From positions 1-37,904 of the forward strand of contig NZ_JANIPJ010000038.1 in the NCBI RefSeq assembly GCF_024623455.1: 37,904 bases of DNA, in the 5' to 3' direction. A model generated the notes under the pieces. The model was not told the DNA's origin, did not search any database, and worked only from the letters and a program-made list of their open reading frames with translations. The stretch comes from Paenibacillus soyae (GTDB lineage Bacteria; Bacillota; Bacilli; Paenibacillales; Paenibacillaceae). Made by a program: the position numbers and the translations under genes. Shown here piece by piece: positions 7,532 to 14,557 of the stretch (positions are counted from its first letter, which is position 1; each line of letters begins with the position of its first letter).

Positions 7532-7945
7532 ATGATTCCCATCCATTCGGCAATCGAGGGCAAGGAGAAAAAGTTTACGGAAATGCAGGTTCGTCTTGAG
7601 GAGCATCAATTTACGCTCGGCGGGAATTGGGATTACGACGGCGGCTCGTTCGACCGCGCTTTGGATGAGTCGAACAAGGTATGGCTCAGGCTGCCGTTCC
7701 AAGTAACGGACGGCAACATCGACGGCGAGCTGTCGGAGAACAACGCGCAAATCCGGTTCGGCGCGCCTTACGTTCTTAAGCATCTGTACAACGAAGGCAA
7801 TGACCCGGAAGCTTCCGTCCGGTTGTTCGGCGCGATGTTCGATCAGTTCCAAGCGCCGGTCAATCCGGACGCCGACATCGAAGGCAAATGGGTGGAGCGA
7901 GCCAAGGATGTCGTTCGGGAAATCGAGAGGGACATTGCCCATTAA
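7532..7945 (+). CDS. YugN-like family protein
   Basis: 137-residue soluble protein matching the YugN-like family of Bacilli, whose function is not established. It starts MIPIHSAIEGKEKKF; the central part is rich in beta-type segments (NWDYDGGSFDRAL, VWLRLPFQV) and the C-terminus is an acidic/basic helix. There is no signal peptide and no catalytic motif that I recognise. A strong GGAGGTAGGA site lies just upstream of the ATG at 7532. A terminator follows at 7971. It stands alone between the lia operon and htrA. Confidence 0.78.
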   Translation: MIPIHSAIEGKEKKFTEMQVRLEEHQFTLGGNWDYDGGSFDRALDESNKVWLRLPFQVTDGNIDGELSENNAQIRFGAPYVLKHLYNEGNDPEASVRLFGAMFDQFQAPVNPDADIEGKWVERAKDVVREIERDIAH

Positions 7946-7970
7946 ATCTTTTTTTATAAGCTTCGAAGAG

Positions 7971-7999
7971 ACTCTCCCTTCAATTGGGAGAGTTTTTTA
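7971..7999 (+). terminator. intrinsic terminator after the YugN-like gene
   Basis: ACTCTCCC (7971-7978), loop, GGGAGAGT (7986-7993), then TTTTT. Confidence 0.9.
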
Positions 8000-8112
8000 T
8001 GTTCGTTTAAATTCCTTTTAAGTTTGTTTTAAGGTAGAATGTGCATGATAGAACTAATCAATCGAAATCTTTCAAATAAACGTCCAAGATACATGAACGG
8101 AGGAGAACGCAT

Positions 8113-9675
8113 ATGGAAGACCAGAACAATAAAAAGGGGTATGACGATTTCTTTGGTTCCGAAGGTTCGGGGGAGCCGAAGCAAAGCGGCGGCGAGGAAC
8201 GGAACGGCGGGAGCTTCGATGCGCAGCAGGCGAAGCCTTCCTATTATTACACCTATGGACCTTTGAACGGAGAACGAAATCAGGCGCAGCAGGCGAACGG
8301 GTACGATCCGTCGGAAGACAGAAGCGGCAGCGCCCCGGGGGCGGAAGAACAGCCCGCTCTGGCGCAGCCGCCGCAGCTTCGGACATTCACGACTTCGGGG
8401 AATGGCAAGGGAGCCTTTCAGGTAAGAGAGAAGAGGGGCACGTCGTTTAAATCCGTGTTCCTATCGTTTCTTGCCGGGGTGCTCGTAGTAGGGGGATTAA
8501 TGTACACGGCGGATGTGCGCAACTGGTTCACGCCGACCAGCGAGACGGCCGCAACGACTCAATCTGAAGGAAACACCTCGGGAGCGGGGAGCTCGACCGG
8601 CACTGACAGCGGATCAGCATCTATGATAGCGGCGCGTCCGGACAATCTCGCGGATCTGTTCGAGAAGGCAAGCCCCGCGGTCATTAAGATAGAGACTTAT
8701 GTGCAGGCGTCGCGTTCGAACGGCGGCGGCCTGCTGGACGATCCGTTCTTCCGCCAGTTCTTCGGAGACAACTATCCGGGCGTGACGCAGGAAGAAGAGC
8801 CGCAAGGTCAAATGCAGCAATCCGGCATCGGAACGGGCTTCTTCTTCGATTCGACGGGCTACATTCTGACGAATCAGCATGTGATCGGCGACGCGGACGA
8901 GATTCGCGTAACGGTTCAGGGCTATGATAAGCCGTTCACGGCGAAGCTTCTCGGCTCCAACTACGATCTGGACCTCGCGGTCATCAAGATCGAAGGGGAG
9001 AAAGCATTCCCGACGCTTCCGCTTGGCAGCTCCGACGACATCGAGATCGGCGACTGGGTCGTCGCCATCGGCAACCCCTACGGCTTCGATCATACGATTA
9101 CGGCCGGCGTGCTAAGCGCCAAGGAACGTCCGATCGATATTCAAGACGCGAACGGCGAACGGAACTACAAGCACTTGCTGCAGACGGACGCTTCGATTAA
9201 CCCCGGCAACTCCGGCGGTCCGCTGCTCAACGTGAACGGAGAGGTTATCGGCATCAACACCGCGGTAAGCTCGCAGGCGCAAGGCATCGGCTTCGCGATT
9301 CCGACGAGCACGATAACGGAAGTGCTCGAGAGCTTGAAGAACAATACGGAAGTGCCGAAAGAACCGGCGCCGTTCATCGGCGCGGAGCTCGGCCAGATGA
9401 CCGATGAAATCGCGAAGCAGCTCGGCATCGACAAAGCGCAGGGCTCGCTCGTAAGAAGCGTGTATTACAACTCGCCGGCTTATCTCGCCGGACTGAAGCA
9501 ATATGATGTCATCTTGGGCATCGAAGGCAAAGAGATGAACACGACGGATGCCTTGATCGCAGAGATTCAGTCCCGCAAAGTAGGGGATGAAGTCGAGTTC
9601 AATATTATCCGCCAAGGCCAAGAGATGAATTTGACCGTTAAGATCGGCGACCGCAACGAATTCGGGGTCGAATAA
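8113..9675 (+). CDS. htrA: HtrA/DegP-type membrane-anchored serine protease
   Basis: 520 residues. A hydrophilic cytoplasmic N-terminus (1-110, rich in Gly, Gln and Glu) is followed by one membrane helix (about 114-131) and a Ser/Thr/Gly linker. The trypsin-like domain has His256 (TNQHVIGD), Asp287 (YDLDLAVIKI) and Ser367 (NPGNSGGPL). A single PDZ domain (about 415-510) ends the chain. It would degrade misfolded secreted proteins at the outer face of the membrane. Compared with B. subtilis HtrA/YyxA the layout is standard, with a long N-terminal tail. GGAGGAG upstream supports the ATG at 8113. The adjoining OmpR regulator and kinase suggest a CssRS-like secretion-stress module, by context. 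Confidence 0.95.
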   Translation: MEDQNNKKGYDDFFGSEGSGEPKQSGGEERNGGSFDAQQAKPSYYYTYGPLNGERNQAQQANGYDPSEDRSGSAPGAEEQPALAQPPQLRTFTTSGNGKGAFQVREKRGTSFKSVFLSFLAGVLVVGGLMYTADVRNWFTPTSETAATTQSEGNTSGAGSSTGTDSGSASMIAARPDNLADLFEKASPAVIKIETYVQASRSNGGGLLDDPFFRQFFGDNYPGVTQEEEPQGQMQQSGIGTGFFFDSTGYILTNQHVIGDADEIRVTVQGYDKPFTAKLLGSNYDLDLAVIKIEGEKAFPTLPLGSSDDIEIGDWVVAIGNPYGFDHTITAGVLSAKERPIDIQDANGERNYKHLLQTDASINPGNSGGPLLNVNGEVIGINTAVSSQAQGIGFAIPTSTITEVLESLKNNTEVPKEPAPFIGAELGQMTDEIAKQLGIDKAQGSLVRSVYYNSPAYLAGLKQYDVILGIEGKEMNTTDALIAEIQSRKVGDEVEFNIIRQGQEMNLTVKIGDRNEFGVE

Positions 9676-9689
9676 CCAGCTAACCTGCG

Positions 9690-9725
9690 AGAAGCGCAGA
9701 GCGCAAGCGCTCTGCGCTTCTTATA
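9690..9725 (+). terminator. hairpin between htrA and the response regulator
   Basis: Perfect 15-bp stem AGAAGCGCAGAGCGC (9690-9704) and GCGCTCTGCGCTTCT (9707-9721) with a minimal loop. The T tract after it is short (TTATAT), so it may be a leaky terminator or an mRNA-stability element rather than a full stop. Confidence 0.6.
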
Positions 9726-9747
9726 TGATGGAGAGGGAGTCGAATAT

Positions 9748-10440
9748 ATGAGACCGCATATCGTAGTCGTGGACGACGACGAAAAAATTATATCGATGCT
9801 CCGCCGCAGCCTGGCGTTCGAAGGCTACGAGGTGACGACGGCTTCGAACGGGGCGGAGGGCTTAAAAACGTTGTTGACGGTCGATCCCGATCTGCTCATC
9901 CTTGACGTCATGATGCCGCAGATCGACGGCTGGGAGGTATGCCGGCGCGTCAGGGAAAGCGGAAGCGCCGTTCCGATCCTCATGCTGACCGCGAAGGACG
10001 ATGTCGTTGACCGGGTCAAGGGTCTCGACCTGGGAGCTGACGATTACCTCGTGAAGCCGTTCGCCCTCGAAGAGCTGCTGGCCCGCGCGCGGGCTCTGCT
10101 GCGCAGAAAGTCCGATAAGCTGGAGGAGGCGGGGAGCCAGATCGTGTTTGAGGATCTGATTCTGGACATGGACGCCCGCGAAGCGAACCGCGCCGGACGG
10201 CGGATCGAATTGACGAGCAAAGAATACGACCTGCTGCTGTTGTTCATGCAGAATCCGAAGCGGGTGCTGACGCGCGACGCCATCATGGAGAAAATTTGGG
10301 GCTTCGACTTCAGCGGAGAGTCGAACGTGCTCGAGGTTTATATCGCGATGCTGCGCCAGAAGCTGGAGGAAGGCGGCGGCAAACGGATCATCCAAACCGT
10401 GCGCGGGACGGGGTATGTGCTAAGAGGAGAGGCAGGTTAA
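9748..10440 (+). CDS. OmpR-family response regulator (CssR/MprA-like)
   Basis: 230 residues. The receiver domain (1-120) has VVVDDDE, phosphorylatable Asp53 in LLILDVMMPQIDGW, and Lys in LVKPFALEEL. The winged-helix domain (about 130-228) includes ELTSKEYDLLLLF and RGTGYVLRG. It pairs with the kinase whose start is 4 bp after its stop. The ATG at 9748 is preceded by GGAGAGGGAG. Position next to htrA suggests control of protein-quality genes, but receiver/wing sequences alone do not tell CssR from other paralogues. Confidence 0.93.
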   Translation: MRPHIVVVDDDEKIISMLRRSLAFEGYEVTTASNGAEGLKTLLTVDPDLLILDVMMPQIDGWEVCRRVRESGSAVPILMLTAKDDVVDRVKGLDLGADDYLVKPFALEELLARARALLRRKSDKLEEAGSQIVFEDLILDMDAREANRAGRRIELTSKEYDLLLLFMQNPKRVLTRDAIMEKIWGFDFSGESNVLEVYIAMLRQKLEEGGGKRIIQTVRGTGYVLRGEAG

Positions 10441-10444
10441 GAGC

Positions 10445-11965
10445 ATGTCCATACGGCTTCGCCTGACATTATGGTATTCGGGACTTCTAGCGGTGACGCT
10501 GCTTGCTTTCGGGATAAGCGTTTATGTGTTTTTGAACTGGAACACGTACGAGGATTTGCGCGATCAAATCAAGGTGCAGAGCGATCAGCTAAACGTCAGC
10601 AGCACCTTTTGGGTCAACGGCAATTTTTTGGATTTAGACATAGACAGACAATCAAGAATCGTCGATAAAGATATGTACGTTCAGCTGATTAACTATCGTG
10701 AAGGCGGTATCAAACAATCGACGAATTTATTTCAGCAGAATGCGCTCATTTCATACCCGGAATCGGGCGAAAATCCCATTGCCGAATTCAAAAAGCAAAC
10801 GTTGACCATCGGCAAAACGAAATACGATATACTAACCTATCAAAGACCGCTGGCCCAGAATGGGGAACTCGTCGGGCTGCTCCAGGTCGGAGCGTTGACC
10901 TATAACGAAGACAAATATTTAGCGGGACTCCGGACGACGTTGATCTTCTATTCGATTCTTGTCGTCGGCATCGCCTTCACCATCGGAATGCTTATCGCTC
11001 GTCAGGCGCTGCGACCGATCGGCCAAGTGATCGACGCGACCCGGCAAATCGAGAATGGCTCGGACCTAAGCGTCCGCATTCCCTATAACGGCCCCAAGGA
11101 CGAGATCGGACAGTTGGCCAATACGCTGAATTCGATGCTATCCCGTCTGGAGCGGGCGTACAACGAGCTCGATGAAGCGTACAAGGCGCAGCGGCGGTTC
11201 GTCTCCGACGCTTCGCACGAGCTTCGGACGCCTCTTACGACGATTCGCGGCAATATCGATCTGCTAGAGAAGATGTGGAGCCGGGCTGAAGAGGATGGCC
11301 GAGGCTCTGACGTGCCGGGCGGGCTTATGCTGACGACCGATCATTGGCAGATGTCGAGCGAAGCGATGTCGGACATCGCGGCCGAAGCGAAGCGCATGAG
11401 CACCCTGGTTGGCGATCTTCTTGCTTTGGCGCGTGCGGACGCCGGCTACGCGATGGAGAAGCGGATCCTTCCCCTGCTTCCGCTGACGGAAGAGGTTGTC
11501 CGAAGATCCCAGCTGCTTCCGCGAACCGCGGAGTGGAGGGTTGGCGATCTGTCGGCGCTTCGGGATATTCACGTCTACGGCAATCACGATTATTTGCAGC
11601 AGCTGTTGTTTATATTCATCGAGAATGCCTTCAAATACACGCCAAGCGGCTACGTCGAGCTTAGCTCGGCACGCGGGGACGGGCATATCGGCTGGAAAAT
11701 TAAAGATACGGGGATCGGGATGAATCCGGATGAGATTCCCCACATCTTCGATCGGTTCTACCGAGCCGACGAATCGCGCGGCGTGACGGTCGGTACGGGA
11801 CTCGGACTATCGATCGCGAAGTGGATTCTGGATGAGCACGGAGGCTCGGTCGAAGTCGTAACCCGGGAGAACGAAGGTTCTACATTTACGATCTGGCTTC
11901 CAATAGACTTTTCCGCGCGGGTCGATTCGACTATAATGGGAGAAGCAGACTCGTTAGAAGAGTAG
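10445..11965 (+). CDS. two-component sensor histidine kinase (partner of the upstream OmpR regulator)
   Basis: 506 residues. Membrane helices at about 7-30 and 163-188 enclose an extracellular sensor of some 130 residues with no recognised fold. A HAMP domain (about 188-240), HisKA with FVSDASHELRTPLTTIRG (His258) and HATPase_c (IENAFKYTPSGY, DTGIGM, GTGLGLSIA) follow. About 50 residues between HisKA helices 1 and 2 form an insertion (roughly 275-305) not typical of the family. The kinase gene starts 4 bp after the regulator's stop, and its 3' end contains the promoter of ispH. Likely membrane stress sensing; the ligand is unknown. Confidence 0.93.
   Translation: MSIRLRLTLWYSGLLAVTLLAFGISVYVFLNWNTYEDLRDQIKVQSDQLNVSSTFWVNGNFLDLDIDRQSRIVDKDMYVQLINYREGGIKQSTNLFQQNALISYPESGENPIAEFKKQTLTIGKTKYDILTYQRPLAQNGELVGLLQVGALTYNEDKYLAGLRTTLIFYSILVVGIAFTIGMLIARQALRPIGQVIDATRQIENGSDLSVRIPYNGPKDEIGQLANTLNSMLSRLERAYNELDEAYKAQRRFVSDASHELRTPLTTIRGNIDLLEKMWSRAEEDGRGSDVPGGLMLTTDHWQMSSEAMSDIAAEAKRMSTLVGDLLALARADAGYAMEKRILPLLPLTEEVVRRSQLLPRTAEWRVGDLSALRDIHVYGNHDYLQQLLFIFIENAFKYTPSGYVELSSARGDGHIGWKIKDTGIGMNPDEIPHIFDRFYRADESRGVTVGTGLGLSIAKWILDEHGGSVEVVTRENEGSTFTIWLPIDFSARVDSTIMGEADSLEE
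11909..11937 (+). promoter_or_regulatory. candidate sigma-A promoter of ispH inside the kinase 3' end
   Basis: A perfect TATAAT at 11932-11937 with a weak -35 TTTTCC (11909-11914) at 17-base spacing. It would give ispH a leader of about 65 bases. Confidence 0.5.
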
Positions 11966-12009
11966 TACGACCGCGGAATGGAGTCTGCCAGAAAGCAGGT
12001 GTTACGGAT

Positions 12010-12978
12010 ATGGAAATTGTGAAAATATCGCCGAGAGGCTATTGCTACGGCGTTGTCGACGCGATGGTGCTCGCTTTGCAGACAGCCAAAAATTTGGAGC
12101 TGCCGCGTCCGATCTATATACTGGGCATGATCGTCCATAACGCGCACGTGACCGAGGCGTTCGAGAAGGAAGGCGTCATTACGCTCGACGGCGCGAACAG
12201 GCTCGAAATTCTCGATCAGATCGAAGAAGGCACGGTTATCTTCACGGCGCACGGCGTATCGCCGGAGGTCCGCGAGCGGGCGCGCCAGAAGGGGCTGTCA
12301 GTCGTCGACGCGACTTGCCCGGACGTCACGAAGACTCATGATTTGATCCGCGAGAAGACGGCGGAAGGCTATCATATTATTTATATAGGGAAGAAAGGCC
12401 ATCCGGAGCCGGAGGGCGCCATTGGCGTCGCTCCTGAGCACGTCCATCTTATCGAGAAGGAAGAAGAAATCGAGACGCTGCAGGTGCCGGAAGGCCGCCT
12501 GATCATTACGAATCAGACGACGATGTCGCAATGGGATATCCGCCACATTATTCAGAAGCTGCAGGAGAAGTATCCGCACGCCGAGGTGCATAACGAAATT
12601 TGCCTTGCGACGCAGGTGCGTCAAGAGGCTGTCGCGGAGCAAGCGGGTGTGGCGCAGCTGTGCATCGTGGTAGGCGACCCGCGGAGCAATAACTCCAATC
12701 GTCTGGCTCAGGTGTCGGAGGAGATCGCGGGCGTCAAGGCGTACCGCGTCTCGGACGTTACTGAAATCAAACGGGAATGGCTGGAGGGAATCGATAGGGT
12801 AGCCGTCACTTCCGGCGCTTCGACGCCTACGCCGATTACGAAGGAAGTCATTGCTTACTTGGAGCAATACGACTACAGGGATCCTTCGACCTGGGAAATT
12901 AAGCGGTCGATTAACATGAATAAGCTCCTTCCGAACGTGAAGGTCAAGGCGGCCGGCGGAGCGGAGACGACTTCGTAA
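12010..12978 (+). CDS. ispH: 4-hydroxy-3-methylbut-2-enyl diphosphate reductase
   Basis: 322 residues, the normal IspH size. It carries out the last step of the MEP isoprenoid pathway, reducing HMBPP to IPP and DMAPP with an iron-sulfur cluster. The three cluster cysteines are visible in SPRGYCYGV (Cys12), VVDATCPDV (about Cys103) and NEICLATQVRQ (about Cys197). The substrate-binding histidines sit in MIVHNAHV and TAHGVSP, and a TSGASTP segment lies near the C-terminus. ATG at 12010; the ribosome site (GCAGGTG) is only moderate. A terminator follows at 13004, so it appears monocistronic. Confidence 0.98.
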   Translation: MEIVKISPRGYCYGVVDAMVLALQTAKNLELPRPIYILGMIVHNAHVTEAFEKEGVITLDGANRLEILDQIEEGTVIFTAHGVSPEVRERARQKGLSVVDATCPDVTKTHDLIREKTAEGYHIIYIGKKGHPEPEGAIGVAPEHVHLIEKEEEIETLQVPEGRLIITNQTTMSQWDIRHIIQKLQEKYPHAEVHNEICLATQVRQEAVAEQAGVAQLCIVVGDPRSNNSNRLAQVSEEIAGVKAYRVSDVTEIKREWLEGIDRVAVTSGASTPTPITKEVIAYLEQYDYRDPSTWEIKRSINMNKLLPNVKVKAAGGAETTS

Positions 12979-13003
12979 GACTGCTTGGGGCGGCATGCTT
13001 TAG

Positions 13004-13042
13004 ACGGGTACGGACTATAGTCCGGCCCGTTTTTTATTTTTT
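13004..13042 (+). terminator. intrinsic terminator after ispH
   Basis: ACGGG-TA-CGGA, loop CTATAG, TCCG-G-CCCGT, then TTTTTATTTTTT. Confidence 0.82.
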
Positions 13043-13097
13043 GACCAGTATTCGCGACATTGAATCCCGGAATCGATAACTTCATCTATGCGAGGTA

Positions 13098-13126
13098 TTG
13101 ACGCGCACCTTTATTTTTTGTATAGT
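13098..13126 (+). promoter_or_regulatory. sigma-A promoter of aroF
   Basis: TTGACG (13098-13103), 17 bases, TATAGT (13121-13126). The start point near 13133 lies directly before the octamer repeat. Confidence 0.85.
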
Positions 13127-13138
13127 TACTTTAGCGGT

Positions 13139-13186
13139 TAAAAGCATAAAAGCTTAAAAGCCAAAAAGCTTAAAAGCGGAAAAGCA
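13139..13186 (+). repeat. six tandem 8-bp units (TAAAAGCN) in the aroF leader
   Basis: Six consecutive octamers of the pattern NAAAAGCN fill 13139-13186 without interruption. They lie between the predicted start of transcription and a short leader reading frame. The outer bases of each unit vary while AAAAGC is constant. The array is not palindromic as a whole, although AAGCTT occurs twice. Confidence 0.85.
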
Positions 13187-13233
13187 TGTCCCGTCGCGCA
13201 TATGGTTTTGGAAAGACGCGGCGCAAACTATAA
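13186..13233 (+). CDS. possible leader peptide upstream of aroF
   Basis: A 15-codon frame, MSRRAYGFGKTRRKL, starts at the end of the octamer repeat and stops immediately before the aroF ribosome site (AAAGGGAGAG). It contains one Tyr and one Phe codon. The upstream purine stretch is a poor ribosome site. It could couple or attenuate aroF translation, or be chance. Confidence 0.22.
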   Translation: MSRRAYGFGKTRRKL

Positions 13234-13248
13234 AAGGGAGAGATCCAT

Positions 13249-14313
13249 ATGATCGTCATTACGAAAAACAACATCGCGGACGAAAGACTGAACGAAATCG
13301 TAAAAGTCATCGAGAACGGAGGCGTGCAGGCGCATGTATCCAGAGGAACCGACCGTACGGTCATCGGGATCATCGGCAAAGCCGAGCCTTCGCTCGCCGA
13401 GCATCTTCGCTCGATGAAGGACGTGGAGAACGTCATCAAAATTTCGAAATCCTACAAGCTGGCGAGCCGCGACTTCCATCCGGACGACACGGTTATCGAC
13501 ATCAAAGGCGTAAAGATCGGCGGCGATAATCTGGTTATTATGGGCGGGCCATGCGCGGTAGAAACGCCTGAGCAGATCGACGAGATCGCGAGACTGGTCA
13601 AAGCCGCTGGCGGTCAGGTGCTGCGCGGCGGGGCGTTCAAGCCGAGAACGGGGCCATACAGCTTCCAGGGAATCGGCGTCGAAGGTCTCGCCATGATGGC
13701 GGAAGCCGGCAAGAAGCACGGCCTTCTGACGATTACGGAAGTGATGACCCCTGAATACGTGGACGTCTGCGCGGAGTACGCCGACATTCTGCAGGTCGGA
13801 ACGCGGAATATGCAAAACTTCGATCTGCTGCGCAAGCTGGGCACGATCCAGACGCCGGTTCTTCTGAAGCGCGGCTTCAGCTCCACGTACGACGAATTCC
13901 TGAACGCGGCGGAGTACATTCTGGCCGGCGGCAATCCGAATGTCATGTTATGCGAGCGCGGAATCCGAACGTTCGAAACTTACACGAGAAACACGCTTGA
14001 CCTCAGCGCCATTCCGGTACTGCAATCTCTCAGCCACCTGCCTGTCATTTCGGACCCGAGCCACGGCACGGGCCGACGCGAGCTGGTAGAGCCGATGGCC
14101 AAAGCATCGGTTGCAGCCGGCGCCAACGGACTTATTATCGAAATGCATACCGATCCCGACAATTCCATGACAGGCGACGGCGTACAGTCCCTGTTCCCGG
14201 ATCAATTCGCAGCCTTGCTGAAGGATTTGGCGCTGCTCGCGCCGATCGTCGGCAAGCGGTTCGAGACGGAGAAAGAGCCAGCCGCAGCGTTTAAAGAGTG
14301 GAAAGTCGTATAA
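13249..14313 (+). CDS. aroF: 3-deoxy-7-phosphoheptulonate (DAHP) synthase
   Basis: 354 residues. It condenses phosphoenolpyruvate and erythrose 4-phosphate, the entry step of the shikimate pathway. An N-terminal ferredoxin-like regulatory domain (about 1-70) precedes the type I-beta barrel. Barrel motifs are GGPCAVE (metal-binding Cys), GAFKPRTGPYSFQG, a QVGTRNMQN segment, LLKRGFSST and SDPSHGTGRRELV. The N-terminal domain is the form that gives tyrosine/phenylalanine feedback in Thermotoga-type enzymes, so similar allostery is likely but not shown. There is no chorismate mutase fusion. ATG at 13249 after AAAGGGAGAG. Own promoter and terminator. Confidence 0.96.
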   Translation: MIVITKNNIADERLNEIVKVIENGGVQAHVSRGTDRTVIGIIGKAEPSLAEHLRSMKDVENVIKISKSYKLASRDFHPDDTVIDIKGVKIGGDNLVIMGGPCAVETPEQIDEIARLVKAAGGQVLRGGAFKPRTGPYSFQGIGVEGLAMMAEAGKKHGLLTITEVMTPEYVDVCAEYADILQVGTRNMQNFDLLRKLGTIQTPVLLKRGFSSTYDEFLNAAEYILAGGNPNVMLCERGIRTFETYTRNTLDLSAIPVLQSLSHLPVISDPSHGTGRRELVEPMAKASVAAGANGLIIEMHTDPDNSMTGDGVQSLFPDQFAALLKDLALLAPIVGKRFETEKEPAAAFKEWKVV

Positions 14314-14324
14314 CGATTTCTTAT

Positions 14325-14363
14325 AGCCCCGGCATCCGAAAACAGGATGCCGGGGCTTCGTTT
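14325..14363 (+). terminator. intrinsic terminator after aroF
   Basis: AGCCCCGGCATCC (14325-14337), 7-base loop, GGATGCCGGGGCT (14345-14357), then TCGTTTT. Confidence 0.9.
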
Positions 14364-14404
14364 TGCATGGAGAAAACGCTGTCATTGTGAACAGATGTTC
14401 AAAC

Positions 14405-14443
14405 TTGTAAGTATACCTGACATGGCGATAAAAAATACCTGAC
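14405..14443 (+). promoter_or_regulatory. GlnR-type operator upstream of glnA
   Basis: TGTAAGTATACCTGACA (14405-14421) matches the GlnR/TnrA consensus TGTNA-N7-TNACA exactly. The right half plus flank, ATACCTGACAT, is repeated 22 bp later (14412-14422 and 14434-14444), placing a second partial site on the same helix face directly before the -35. A further inverted repeat TGAACA-GA-TGTTCA lies at 14388-14401. Nitrogen-dependent control is inferred. Confidence 0.68.
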
Positions 14444-14449
14444 ATAGCT

Positions 14450-14479
14450 ATTGACGGAGTGGAAACGGGAGTTTTATAA
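14450..14479 (+). promoter_or_regulatory. sigma-A promoter of glnA
   Basis: TTGACG (14450-14455), 18 bases, TATAAT (14474-14479). In the predicted leader, TTGAAC-N7-GTTCAA (14503-14521) is an inverted repeat that could be a second control site. Confidence 0.84.
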
Positions 14480-14557
14480 TAACAACAAGATTTGGAGCAA
14501 TTGTTGAACATTCTTAGTTCAAACACCAGTAAATGTTCGGAAATGGAGGAAGTTTAG

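Noticed and set aside
13139..13186. Possible CRISPR or iteron origin
   Set aside because: Units of 8 bp with no spacers, no replication gene; lies inside the aroF leader.
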